Of a stretch of 12,773 bases of DNA, positions 1 to 5,762 are shown piece after piece. The DNA comes from Candidatus Nanopelagicales bacterium (GTDB taxonomy: Bacteria > Actinomycetota > Actinomycetes > S36-B12), in assembly GCA_023264215.1 (NCBI GenBank), contig JALQSY010000036.1, positions 1-12,773 on the forward strand, written 5' to 3'. A program made the position numbers and the translations under genes. Position 1 is the first letter of the stretch; each line of letters begins with the position of its first letter. The notes below the pieces were generated by a model. The model ran no database searches, had not been told where the DNA came from, and saw only the letters and a list, made by a program, of their open reading frames with translations.

Positions 1-397
1 AGTGGTGATGGATCGCCTCCGCGTCACGGCGCTTCGAGTGTCGCTTGCCACCGAGTGAACGCTCCTGCGCCGGCGGCTCGGGGCGCACGAGCGCCTCGCG
101 TGCAAACCTCTTGACCAGCTTCGCGCGATCGAGCACGGACACGTGGTCGAGCGGCATGGGATAGAGGCGCTTGAGGGCCTCGTAGACATCACCGTGGATC
201 TCGAGGTCCCCGGTGACGTACGCGCGGGCGAGGCCGAGCTGGTTGGGCGAGGCCGCGATGTAGTGGACGCCGCGCGGGTTGGTGATCTCCAGGACGACCT
301 CGGCGCCGATGAGGCCGCTGCTGGAGCCGTCGTACGCCTTGAAGCCGACTCGGCGATCGGCGGGGACGACGGTGGCGAAGGCGGTGGCGAGATCCAT
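1..397 (-). CDS. tmsB: Cyclopropane-fatty-acid-synthase-type SAM methyltransferase, N-terminal part (TmsB/BfaB-like), cut by window edge
   Basis: Only the first 132 codons are present; the gene continues past the left edge. The protein begins MDLATAFATVV. Around residues 55-65 it has the GLARAYVTGDLEIHGD stretch typical of the N-terminal domain of cyclopropane-fatty-acyl-phospholipid synthases, and it reaches AEAIHHH, where the family's conserved HHYDVSN segment begins. The SAM-binding fold itself is outside the window. In actinomycetes a methyltransferase of this type directly after a FAD oxidoreductase makes 10-methyl fatty acids: it methylates the double bond of phospholipid-bound oleate to give a 10-methylene intermediate, which the partner reduces. 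The start is chosen for the GGAGGA Shine-Dalgarno at 401-406. It lies 18 bp after the tmsA stop, so the two are surely one transcript. A plain cyclopropane synthase remains possible from this fragment alone; the neighbour argues for the 10-methyl role. Confidence 0.82.
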   Translation of the reverse strand, partial: MDLATAFATVVPADRRVGFKAYDGSSSGLIGAEVVLEITNPRGVHYIAASPNQLGLARAYVTGDLEIHGDVYEALKRLYPMPLDHVSVLDRAKLVKRFAREALVRPEPPAQERSLGGKRHSKRRDAEAIHHH

Positions 398-415
398 GGT
401 TCCTCCCGAGGGGCG

Positions 416-1846
416 CTACCTGCGGCGAACGACCTTGTCGTAGAGGTCGAGCAACCGCGATCGGGGATCGTAGTCCCCCTTGAGCCGCTGGTACTCCCCG
501 CCTCCGTAGATCCCCCAGAACTCCTCAGGCTCGTAGAAGGCGGATGAGTACAGCGACTTGCGGCCGTCCATGTCGGTGACGACCTGCTCGATGCGGCGGT
601 TGATGCGGCCCTCGTCGGGGTCGACGCCGGGGGGCAGGGGGACGGTCGACCAGAAGCCGACGTTGACGTAGGTGGTCTGCGGATCGAACTCGTAGAGGGG
701 CCATCGCGCGTGCGGATCGCGCTGCTTCAGCGGGCACACCCAGATCGGCTCGATGCCCACCTCGCGGTGGAAGAAGTCCAGGAACTCGGCAAGTCGATCG
801 ATCGGCACCTCGATGTCCTGCACGACCTCCTCGCGTGCCGGCCTGCGTCGCAGTCGGGCCATCCGGGCGGAGAACTTCGTGCGCCTGTCCCACTTGATGA
901 TCTTCCAGTAGACGTCGCTGCGCAGTTTGTCCTTGGGCCAGAGACGACGGACCAGGGGCTTTTGCGTGCCGAACGCCCGGGAGCACCAGAACCAGTCGGT
1001 GTCCCAGCGCCAGATGTAGTCGCGGATCGTGAGCACGTCCTCGCGCTTGCGCTGAATGGACCGGTAGTAGACGTCCATCCCGGTGTAGTCGCTCGGCTGG
1101 CGTCCGCCGGTGTCATCGGTCATCCGGCCGAGGGTGAGGTACTGCTCGGCTGGCGAGAAGACCGTCCCATCGAGGAAGTCGACCGCCTCGCCCTCCCACT
1201 CGTGAGTCTCGACGATCGACGCCATCGCCTCGGCCATGGCGTCGGCAGTCGGGAAGTAGACGTGGCGCAGGTGCACGTAGGGCTTGACCGGCTTCAGCTC
1301 GATCTTCAGGCGCAGGGCGTAGCCGAGCGTGCCGTAGGAGTTGGGGAAGGCGTAGTAGAGATCGCGATGGGGGTCGTCGTCGCCTCCGCTGATAGTGAGC
1401 ACCCGGCCATCTCCGGTGAGGACGTCCATCTCGATGACCGACTCGTGCGGCAGGCCCCAGCGGAAGCTTGTGCTCTCGATCCCCAGGCCCGTGACCGCGC
1501 CGCCGAGGGTGATCGTCTTCAGCTGCGGCACGCACAGCGGCATGTAGCCGTGGGGCAGCGTGGCATCCACCAGGTGCTCGTACGTCGTCATGCCCTGGAC
1601 CTCGGCGGTGCCGGCGACCGGGTCGACGTCCAGGACCGCGTCGAAGTCGTCGACGTCCAAGCCGGGCGTCTGGCTCTCCGCGCGCTGCCGGAAGAGGTTG
1701 GACGTGCGCTTGGCGAGTCGGACCGGGCTTCCCTCGGGGATCGCGTCGTACTGCGCGGTGAGTCTTCGCACCCGAGCGTCGTACGCCGTGCGCCACGACG
1801 GCTGGCCCGTCGCGGGGGCCTGCGTCGTCTCGGGGGTGGCCGACAT
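416..1846 (-). CDS. tmsA: FAD-binding oxidoreductase of 10-methyl fatty acid synthesis (TmsA/BfaA-like)
   Basis: This 476-residue protein matches the FAD-linked oxidase family (FAD_binding_4 fold, relatives of DIMINUTO/DWARF1 sterol reductase). The flavin-binding core is seen as DVDPVAGTAEVQGMTTYEHL (about residues 73-92) followed by PQLKTITLGGAVTGLGIES (107-125) and SYGTLGYALRLKIEL (170-184). Known family members reduce the 10-methylene intermediate to the 10-methyl branched acyl chain (tuberculostearic acid), working with the methyltransferase encoded 18 bp downstream. A much longer open frame upstream (to 2083) is ignored: it would read through the divergent membrane-protein gene. The ATG at 1846 has no Shine-Dalgarno but sits 7 nt after a TACCGT box, consistent with a leaderless mRNA. 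The third gene of known tms operons, tmsC, could lie beyond the left edge. The assignment rests on family resemblance plus gene pairing. Confidence 0.85.
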   Translation of the reverse strand: MSATPETTQAPATGQPSWRTAYDARVRRLTAQYDAIPEGSPVRLAKRTSNLFRQRAESQTPGLDVDDFDAVLDVDPVAGTAEVQGMTTYEHLVDATLPHGYMPLCVPQLKTITLGGAVTGLGIESTSFRWGLPHESVIEMDVLTGDGRVLTISGGDDDPHRDLYYAFPNSYGTLGYALRLKIELKPVKPYVHLRHVYFPTADAMAEAMASIVETHEWEGEAVDFLDGTVFSPAEQYLTLGRMTDDTGGRQPSDYTGMDVYYRSIQRKREDVLTIRDYIWRWDTDWFWCSRAFGTQKPLVRRLWPKDKLRSDVYWKIIKWDRRTKFSARMARLRRRPAREEVVQDIEVPIDRLAEFLDFFHREVGIEPIWVCPLKQRDPHARWPLYEFDPQTTYVNVGFWSTVPLPPGVDPDEGRINRRIEQVVTDMDGRKSLYSSAFYEPEEFWGIYGGGEYQRLKGDYDPRSRLLDLYDKVVRRR

Positions 1847-1853
1847 GCGACAC

Positions 1854-1859
1854 ACGGTA
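1854..1859 (-). promoter_or_regulatory. Putative -10 box of tmsA, leaderless start
   Basis: On the minus strand TACCGT (TAnnnT) lies 7 nt before the tmsA ATG, with no ribosome binding site between them. That spacing places the transcription start on or next to the ATG. No convincing -35 is seen. This is inferred by eye. Confidence 0.4.
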
Positions 1860-1895
1860 GTCGTAGCCCAGGATGTACGGGTGGGCCAGGAGGTG

Positions 1896-2498
1896 ATGGA
1901 AGCCGGCATTGACCGTCCGAAGAGGGGCATGCCGGCATGGGTCGCGTGGACCATCGGCGGGGTCGCGCTTATCGTCATCACCCTGGCCAACGTGGTGGTG
2001 GCCGGCGAACTCGCGCTGAGGTCGTTCGAGGCGGACAACCTGGTGCGCGCCGTCGAGCAGTCGGAGACGGCGATGAAGACCACCCAGGCGGATTTCAGCG
2101 ACGTGATGTCCCGCTACGACACCCAGGACCTGACCGACGATGAGCGCGAGCAGCTGCGCGCGGACCTGGCGGATGTCGCCGAGCGCGGGCAGGCGGCGAT
2201 TGCGCTCGAGGGCGACAGGGTGGGGCTGGTCGAGATCGTGCCCTGGCACTCGGAGCTGCTCGCGGCGCAGGAGGCGTACCTCGCCCACAATCGGGCCTGG
2301 GTCGACTACATGGCCGCGGCGGCGGAGGATCCCGCCGAATGGTTCCGCCCGCAGCCGGACGTCAACAGCACGTTCGCGGAGGCGAAGCTCCCGCTCGTGG
2401 AAGCCGTGCCACTCCTGGATCCGCTGCGTACGCTGCAGCGCATCGAGCTCATCTACGTCACCGGCAGCGGGGACTCCGGCGACGGCCAGTCCGCATGA
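1896..2498 (+). CDS. Small single-pass membrane-anchored protein, unknown function
   Basis: This is a 200-residue protein, not recognised. Its N-terminus has a short basic stretch (RPKRG) and then one hydrophobic segment at about residues 13-37 (WVAWTIGGVALIVITLANVVVAG), best read as an uncleaved anchor. The rest is a charged, mostly helical domain, presumably outside the membrane, containing an acidic heptad-like stretch (SRYDTQDLTDDEREQLRADL). There are no cysteines and no catalytic motif I can name. The start is uncertain: ATG 1896 has AGGAGG just 2 nt upstream; in-frame GTG 1881 (6 nt after CAGGAT) and ATG 1845 and ATG 1929 are also possible. ATG 1845 would overlap the tmsA start on the opposite strand. 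The gene is divergent from tmsA, so a link to membrane lipid modification is conceivable but only an inference from position. It ends 2 bp before a large palindrome. Confidence 0.75.
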   Translation: MEAGIDRPKRGMPAWVAWTIGGVALIVITLANVVVAGELALRSFEADNLVRAVEQSETAMKTTQADFSDVMSRYDTQDLTDDEREQLRADLADVAERGQAAIALEGDRVGLVEIVPWHSELLAAQEAYLAHNRAWVDYMAAAAEDPAEWFRPQPDVNSTFAEAKLPLVEAVPLLDPLRTLQRIELIYVTGSGDSGDGQSA

Positions 2499-2500
2499 CT

Positions 2501-2561
2501 GTTGTTTCCACCGTGTGTGTCGTTAAGCGCCATCCTTAACAACACACACGGTGGAAACAAC
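2501..2561. terminator. 61-bp near-perfect palindrome between convergent genes, probable bidirectional terminator
   Basis: The outer arms GTTGTTTCCACCGTGTGTGT (2501-2520) and their exact complement (2542-2561) pair over 20 bp. After one C/A mismatch, GTTAAG (2522-2527) pairs with CTTAAC (2535-2540), leaving a 7-nt loop CGCCATC. The hairpin thus has 26 of 27 paired positions. It fills the whole gap between the plus-strand stop (2498) and the minus-strand stop (2566), which fits transcription termination in both directions. There is no T-run after the stem on either strand, so a standard intrinsic terminator is not certain. A mobile repeat is the main alternative. Confidence 0.7.
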
Positions 2562-2565
2562 GGCG

Positions 2566-3081
2566 CTACGCACAGAGGGTGGCCAGGACCGCGACGTCGG
2601 GATCATCGCGCAGGTCCACGCTGACGCGGCTGAGCAGGCGCGTGACCGTCCCGTCGGCCTCGGCCTCGACCCAGCCGGCGCGGTGATCGAGTCCGAGATG
2701 GGGTACGCCGGGCAGCAGCACGCAGCCCGATGCCGCACCCTCGGCCTCCGGGGTCGATGGCCGGGTCTCCCCGGGCGGATGCAGCACGATCAGCGCGGCC
2801 GGCTGCGGGTCGGCGAACTGGCCCGGGCGCGGCGCCCCGTCGCCGAGCACGGGTCCGGCGGACGTGACGAGGCCCACGACCTCGGGCTCGGGCTCGTCGG
2901 GAAGGTCCTCGACCGCGCGGAAGACGGTGGTCGTGGGGAGCAGGCCGGGCATCGCGGCGAAGCGCACAGCGATGGCGAGGAACTGCGTCCACTCGCGCGT
3001 GGTGTCCGGCCAGCGGCCCGACAGGATGAAGCCGGCCAGGCTGCGGTCCTTGCCGGCGAAGGCGGAGACCTCGATACCCAT
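2566..3081 (-). CDS. Hypothetical protein, unknown function
   Basis: This 171-residue protein has no family I recognise. It begins MGIEVSAFAGKDRSL and is rich in acidic residues and proline in its middle (EDLPDEPEPEVVG, about residues 58-70). It has a single cysteine mid-chain and a second two residues from the end. There is no signal peptide, membrane segment or metal motif. The composition (alternating beta-like stretches, LSRVSVDLRDDPDVAVL near the end) suggests a small soluble globular protein. The start at ATG 3081 is preferred: it follows a CAGTCT box by 6 nt (leaderless style), whereas the longer frame begins at a TTG (3117) without ribosome binding site. It is convergent with the membrane-protein gene and separated from it by the 61-bp palindrome. 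It is downstream of the VOC gene on the same strand with a 69-bp gap that holds its own putative promoter. Confidence 0.6.
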   Translation of the reverse strand: MGIEVSAFAGKDRSLAGFILSGRWPDTTREWTQFLAIAVRFAAMPGLLPTTTVFRAVEDLPDEPEPEVVGLVTSAGPVLGDGAPRPGQFADPQPAALIVLHPPGETRPSTPEAEGAASGCVLLPGVPHLGLDHRAGWVEAEADGTVTRLLSRVSVDLRDDPDVAVLATLCA

Positions 3082-3087
3082 GGACGA

Positions 3088-3134
3088 AGACTGCGACACG
3101 AAGGGGTTAGCAGGCAAGCACCATGGAGTGCTAA
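3088..3134 (-). promoter_or_regulatory. Putative promoter of the unknown gene with CIRCE-like inverted repeat
   Basis: On the minus strand a -10-like CAGTCT (3088-3093) lies 6 nt before ATG 3081, and TTGCCT (3112-3117) lies 18 bp further upstream as a possible -35. Overlapping it is the inverted repeat TTAGCA (3107-3112) / TGCTAA (3129-3134). The right half extends to GAGTGCTAA (3126-3134), identical to one half of the CIRCE operator bound by HrcA. The other half, TTAGCAGGC, matches 7 of 9, and the spacer is 10 bp where CIRCE has 9. An operator is plausible; HrcA binding is unproven. Confidence 0.35.
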
Positions 3135-3150
3135 GTGTCGCGGGACTCCC

Positions 3151-3522
3151 TCAGGTGCGGCGCTCGTAGACGATGCAGAAGACATTGCCCTCGGGGTCGG
3201 CGAGGCGGATCCACGATGTGCCGACCTCGGTGACGGGGGAGCGGTCCAGCCGGGTCGCACCGAGGGAGACCGCGCGAGCGGCCGCGGCCTCGATGTCGGG
3301 CTCGTGCACATCGATGTGCAGGCGCGGCTTGGCGGTCACGGGCTCGGGCACCCGCTGGATGACCAGTCGAGGCCCGCGAGCGGAGGGATCGACGAGCGAC
3401 CAGTACGTGCGATCGGGAGCGTCGAAGCGACCCTCGTCCTCGAGCTCGTAGCCGAGCACGGCTGACCAGAACGCGATCATCGTCGCAGGGTCGTTGACAT
3501 CCAGTGTCATCTCCACGTGCAC
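3151..3522 (-). CDS. VOC (glyoxalase-like) family protein
   Basis: This 123-residue protein of the vicinal-oxygen-chelate fold comes closest to the actinobacterial Glyoxalase_6-type group. It shows the N-terminal beta-alpha unit MTLDVNDPATMIAFWSAVLG (5-24), a central strand with LHIDV (68-72, His69 a possible metal ligand), and the closing motif WIRLADPEGNVFCIVYE (104-120). The family binds metal or small hydrophobic ligands and covers lyases, dioxygenases and resistance proteins, so the substrate cannot be read from sequence. GTG 3522 is used as the start because it keeps the first beta strand (MHVEMTLDV) and lies 6 nt after a TAGCCT box; ATG 3510 is the alternative. It is divergent from the cysteine hydrolase gene across only 22 bp, suggesting shared control. 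Confidence 0.85.
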   Translation of the reverse strand: MHVEMTLDVNDPATMIAFWSAVLGYELEDEGRFDAPDRTYWSLVDPSARGPRLVIQRVPEPVTAKPRLHIDVHEPDIEAAAARAVSLGATRLDRSPVTEVGTSWIRLADPEGNVFCIVYERRT

Positions 3523-3528
3523 GCCACA

Positions 3529-3538
3529 AGGCTAGCCT
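3529..3538. promoter_or_regulatory. Shared divergent promoter: palindrome giving a -10 box in both directions
   Basis: The 10-bp palindrome AGGCTAGCCT contains TAGCCT on both strands: 3533-3538 for the plus strand and 3529-3534 for the minus strand. Each copy ends exactly 6 nt before a start codon, ATG 3545 on the plus strand and GTG 3522 on the minus strand. Neither gene has a Shine-Dalgarno, so both mRNAs are probably leaderless, and the two polymerases would compete for overlapping DNA. No clear -35 is seen on either side. Confidence 0.5.
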
Positions 3539-3544
3539 CGCTTC

Positions 3545-4105
3545 ATGGCCCTGAAGTCGGATCCGCGCCACGCGCTGATCGTCATCGACGTCCAAGCCGG
3601 CTTCGACGATCTGGTGTGGGGACGCCGCGACAATCCGCAGTGCGAGACCAACATCCAGTTCCTCCTTGATGCCTGGCGAGAGTCCGGCCGTCCCATCGTC
3701 GTCGTGCGGCACGACTCGACGTCCCCGGCATCGCCGCTGCGTCCCGGTCAGCCCGGCAACGATCTGCGCCCGGGCATCGAGGGCGACATCCTCATCACGA
3801 AGGACGTCAACTCCGCGTTCTACGGCGCTCCGGATTTGGATGAGTGGCTCCGCGAAAGAGGCATCGAGCGGCTGACGATCTGCGGGGTCACCACCAACCA
3901 CTGCTGCGAGACAACCGCCCGCATGGCGGGAAATCTCGGCTACGACGTCACCTTCGCCATCGACGCGACGCACACCTTCGATCGCATGGCCCCGGATGGA
4001 AGCGTGATCACCGCTGAGGACCTCTCGCGGGTGACGGCGGCCAATCTGCACGGGGAGTTCGCGACGGTGCGCCGTACCGCGGAGATCCTCGCGGCACCTG
4101 CCTGA
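3545..4105 (+). CDS. Isochorismatase-like cysteine hydrolase
   Basis: This 186-residue cytoplasmic protein of the isochorismatase/nicotinamidase hydrolase superfamily is of normal family length. The catalytic triad is visible: Asp15 in ALIVIDVQAGF, Lys86 in ITKDVNSAF, and Cys120 in the signature GVTTNHCCETTAR, where the cis-peptide bond sits just before the nucleophile. A second cysteine follows directly (Cys121), as in some relatives. The fold hydrolyses C-N or ether bonds in small molecules such as amides, ureides or isochorismate; the substrate is not predictable here. ATG 3545 is fixed by the start of the first beta strand and by the TAGCCT box 6 nt upstream. A LysE-type exporter gene follows after 12 bp and should be co-transcribed, which suggests hydrolysis coupled to export of a product or a toxic compound. 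That coupling is inference. Confidence 0.88.
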   Translation: MALKSDPRHALIVIDVQAGFDDLVWGRRDNPQCETNIQFLLDAWRESGRPIVVVRHDSTSPASPLRPGQPGNDLRPGIEGDILITKDVNSAFYGAPDLDEWLRERGIERLTICGVTTNHCCETTARMAGNLGYDVTFAIDATHTFDRMAPDGSVITAEDLSRVTAANLHGEFATVRRTAEILAAPA

Positions 4106-4117
4106 GAGGCTCCGGCC

Positions 4118-4753
4118 GTGGACATCAATGCCCTACCGGCCTTCCTACTGGCAGTCCTGGTCATCGCCGCGAGCCCCGGTCCCGCGATCGTGCTGATCCT
4201 GCAGCGAGCGGGGGCTCATGGCTTCCGCGCCGCCATCCCCACCGTCCTCGGGCTCGAGGTCGGCCTCTTCATCTGGGCCCTCGCCGCGGGCACCGGCATG
4301 GCGGCACTCGTGGCCGCCTCTGAGACGGCCTTCCTCGTGCTTCGGGTCGCTGGCGCAGTCTTCCTGGTCTACCTCGGCGTCAAGGCGATCCGCTCGGGCT
4401 GGCGGCTGCGCGGTCGCGACGGCGTCGACGACCTTCCCCGCGTCGAGGCGCCCAAGGGTCATCGCGCCTTCGCCGAGGGACTCATCGTCCAGCTCGCCAA
4501 CCCCAAGGCGGCGGTCTTCCTCTTCGCCTTCTATCCGCAGTTCGTGCCCGCCGATGGTCCGGTGCTGCTCACCACTGTCACCCTCGGCGCGATTCAGGTG
4601 TCTTTGGAGACCGTGCTCTATCTCGGCCTCGCGGCGATCGTCGGGAGCGCCTCGGCATGGTTCTCGCGCACCTCGGTGCGCCGTCGCCTGGATTACCTCA
4701 GCGGCGCGGTGCTCATTGCTCTCGGGGCGCGTGTCGCGTTGACCTCGCGCTAG
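4118..4753 (+). CDS. LysE/RhtB-family translocator (amino-acid exporter type)
   Basis: This 211-residue integral membrane protein has about six hydrophobic segments and the family's hallmarks: ASPGPAIVLILQRAGAHGFRA (18-38) after the first helix, and the second-half signature QLANPKAAVFLFAFYPQFV (125-143). Members export amino acids or related small metabolites (lysine, threonine, homoserine, their analogues) using the proton gradient. The substrate is unknown here. The GTG at 4118 has GAGAGG (4104-4109) 8 nt upstream, overlapping the stop of the cysteine hydrolase gene, so the two form an operon. It ends convergent to fdhD, 19 bp away. Nothing is truncated. Confidence 0.88.
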   Translation: MDINALPAFLLAVLVIAASPGPAIVLILQRAGAHGFRAAIPTVLGLEVGLFIWALAAGTGMAALVAASETAFLVLRVAGAVFLVYLGVKAIRSGWRLRGRDGVDDLPRVEAPKGHRAFAEGLIVQLANPKAAVFLFAFYPQFVPADGPVLLTTVTLGAIQVSLETVLYLGLAAIVGSASAWFSRTSVRRRLDYLSGAVLIALGARVALTSR

Positions 4754-4779
4754 CGCTGATGTCAACGAGGGGCTAGCCC
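4737..4779. terminator. Overlapping inverted repeats between lysE-like gene and fdhD, possible bidirectional terminator
   Basis: CGTTGAC (4737-4743) pairs with GTCAACG (4761-4767) and encloses the 10-bp palindrome GCGCTAGCGC (4747-4756). A second palindrome, GGGCTAGCCC (4770-4779), holds the fdhD stop codon. The element spans the ends of two convergent genes. No T-run follows, so termination is likely but not proved. Confidence 0.4.
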
Positions 4780-5591
4780 GGCAGGCCGAGACGCTCAGCG
4801 CCGGCGTAGACGTTGAGTGAGCCGTCGCGGACGAAGCCAGCCAGGGTGAGGTGGCTCTCGCGTGCGAGGTCGACCGCGAGGGTGCTCGGTGCCGAAACGG
4901 CAGCGAGCAGGGGTACGCCGGCCATCACGGCCTTGTGCACCAGCTCGGCGGAGGCGCGGCCGCTCACCTGCAAAGCGTGGCCGCGCAGGGGGAGCCGGCC
5001 CTGCTGCAATGCCCAGCCGATCACCTTGTCGACGGCATTGTGCCGGCCGACGTCCTCGCGCAGGCAGACCAACTCGCCCTCGGGGGTGAAGAGACCGGCG
5101 GCGTGCAGGCCGCCGCTGGCAGCGAAACCTCGCTGGGCGGCAAGGCAGGTCTCCGGCTGGCGCAGGACGGTGCTGATGTCGAAGGCAGTCTTGTCCTCCG
5201 TCAGGGGCCAGCGGTGCGACTGCTGTGTCATGGCGATCATGTCCGCGCCGCAGATCCCACACGCGCTCGATGTCGCATGGAGCCTGGGTGGGATAGGAGC
5301 ACGGTCGCGGGTGCTCACCTGGACGATGCGGCGCACCCGCTCGGGATCCTCGTCGTCGTGCTCGAAGCACTCCTTGGCCTCGGTGATGTCCACGGTCGAG
5401 GCGATCGCACCCTCGGATACCAGCCATCCGAGCGCGAGTTCGATGTCATTGCCGGGGGTCCGCATGGTCGTGGAGACGGAGATGCCGTCGACCTCGATCT
5501 CGAGAGGCTCCTCGATCGCCAGGGAGTCAGGTCCTGCATCCACGGCGCCGTCACGCCAGCGCAGCACGCGGCGCCGATCGGTCGAGGCCAT
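4773..5591 (-). CDS. fdhD: Formate dehydrogenase maturation sulfurtransferase FdhD (FdsC)
   Basis: This 272-residue cytoplasmic protein is a full-length FdhD. It binds the bis-MGD cofactor and passes sulfur from a cysteine desulfurase to the molybdenum or tungsten centre, a step formate dehydrogenases need for activity. The sulfur-carrying loop is ATSSACGICGADMIAMTQ with Cys111 and Cys114 (the CxxC pair). The family signature LREDVGRHNAVDKVIGWAL follows, and VSGRASAELVHKAVMAGVPL is the C-terminal cofactor-binding part. The start at ATG 5591 has GGAGGG 6 nt upstream. In the proteobacterial fdsGBACD operons this gene (fdsC) is inside the operon; here it is divergent from fdsG, with a shared 171-bp control region. 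It should mature the FdsA encoded next door. Confidence 0.95.
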   Translation of the reverse strand: MASTDRRRVLRWRDGAVDAGPDSLAIEEPLEIEVDGISVSTTMRTPGNDIELALGWLVSEGAIASTVDITEAKECFEHDDEDPERVRRIVQVSTRDRAPIPPRLHATSSACGICGADMIAMTQQSHRWPLTEDKTAFDISTVLRQPETCLAAQRGFAASGGLHAAGLFTPEGELVCLREDVGRHNAVDKVIGWALQQGRLPLRGHALQVSGRASAELVHKAVMAGVPLLAAVSAPSTLAVDLARESHLTLAGFVRDGSLNVYAGAERLGLPG

Positions 5592-5614
5592 GTCATCCCT
5601 CCGGGGTCCGCCTC

Positions 5615-5620
5615 AGCCTA
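5615..5620 (-). promoter_or_regulatory. Putative -10 box of fdhD
   Basis: On the minus strand TAGGCT (TAnnnT) lies 24 bp before the fdhD ATG, leaving room for the GGAGGG ribosome binding site (5597-5602) in a short leader. No clear -35 is visible. The operator cluster at 5648-5689 would sit just upstream, around -40 to -80 relative to the predicted start. Confidence 0.35.
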
Positions 5621-5647
5621 GGGGGCGGAATCGCGCGGGCCGACCTC

Positions 5648-5689
5648 GGAAACCGTGAGTTCCACAATATGGAACTTATGTTCCGGAAA
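5648..5689. promoter_or_regulatory. Operator cluster of GGAA/TTCC half-sites between fdhD and fdsG
   Basis: Five half-sites in 42 bp alternate in orientation: GGAAA (5648-5652), GTTCC (5659-5663), GGAAC (5671-5675), GTTCC (5680-5684), GGAAA (5685-5689). The central pair forms an exact palindrome GTTCCA-N5-TGGAAC (5659-5675), and the last pair gives TTCCGGAA. The region is clearly more AT-rich than its surroundings. Such TTCCA-N5-TGGAA symmetry resembles sites of IclR-type regulators, but the binding protein is not encoded in this window and its family is a guess. It lies upstream of both predicted -10 boxes, so it could activate or repress both transcripts. Confidence 0.55.
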
Positions 5690-5724
5690 TGACCAAGCAG
5701 TCCTGGATCGCCGCGGTGGTGGCC

Positions 5725-5730
5725 TACCCT
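5725..5730 (+). promoter_or_regulatory. Putative -10 box of the fdsGBAD operon
   Basis: TACCCT fits TAnnnT and would start transcription near 5737, giving a leader of about 26 nt that contains GAGAGG (5747-5752) before the fdsG GTG. The -35 region is not recognisable, which fits a promoter dependent on an activator bound upstream. Confidence 0.35.
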
Positions 5731-5762
5731 TGTGGGATCACGGCGAGAGAGGTTGGTGCCAG

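Noticed and set aside
143..547. 134-codon plus-strand frame across tmsB/tmsA
   Set aside because: It is antisense to the start of tmsB and end of tmsA, which have a ribosome binding site and family motifs; the translation looks like a shadow.
1847..2083. Upstream extension of tmsA to an ATG at 2083
   Set aside because: It would add 79 residues of unconvincing sequence and cover the divergent membrane-protein gene. The family-like protein begins near 1846.
2521..2541. Possible integron attC site in the palindrome loop (GTTAAGC resembles GTTRRRY)
   Set aside because: The partner sequence does not match RYYYAAC, the motif sits inside rather than at the ends of the hairpin, and there is no integrase or cassette structure.
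2501..2561. Insertion-sequence end or transposon remnant
   Set aside because: No transposase fragment and no target-site duplication flank it; both neighbouring genes end cleanly at its borders.
5655..5762. Earlier start for fdsG at GTG 5655
   Set aside because: The added 36 residues would run through the operator palindrome and the putative -10 box and do not look like the FdsG N-terminus.
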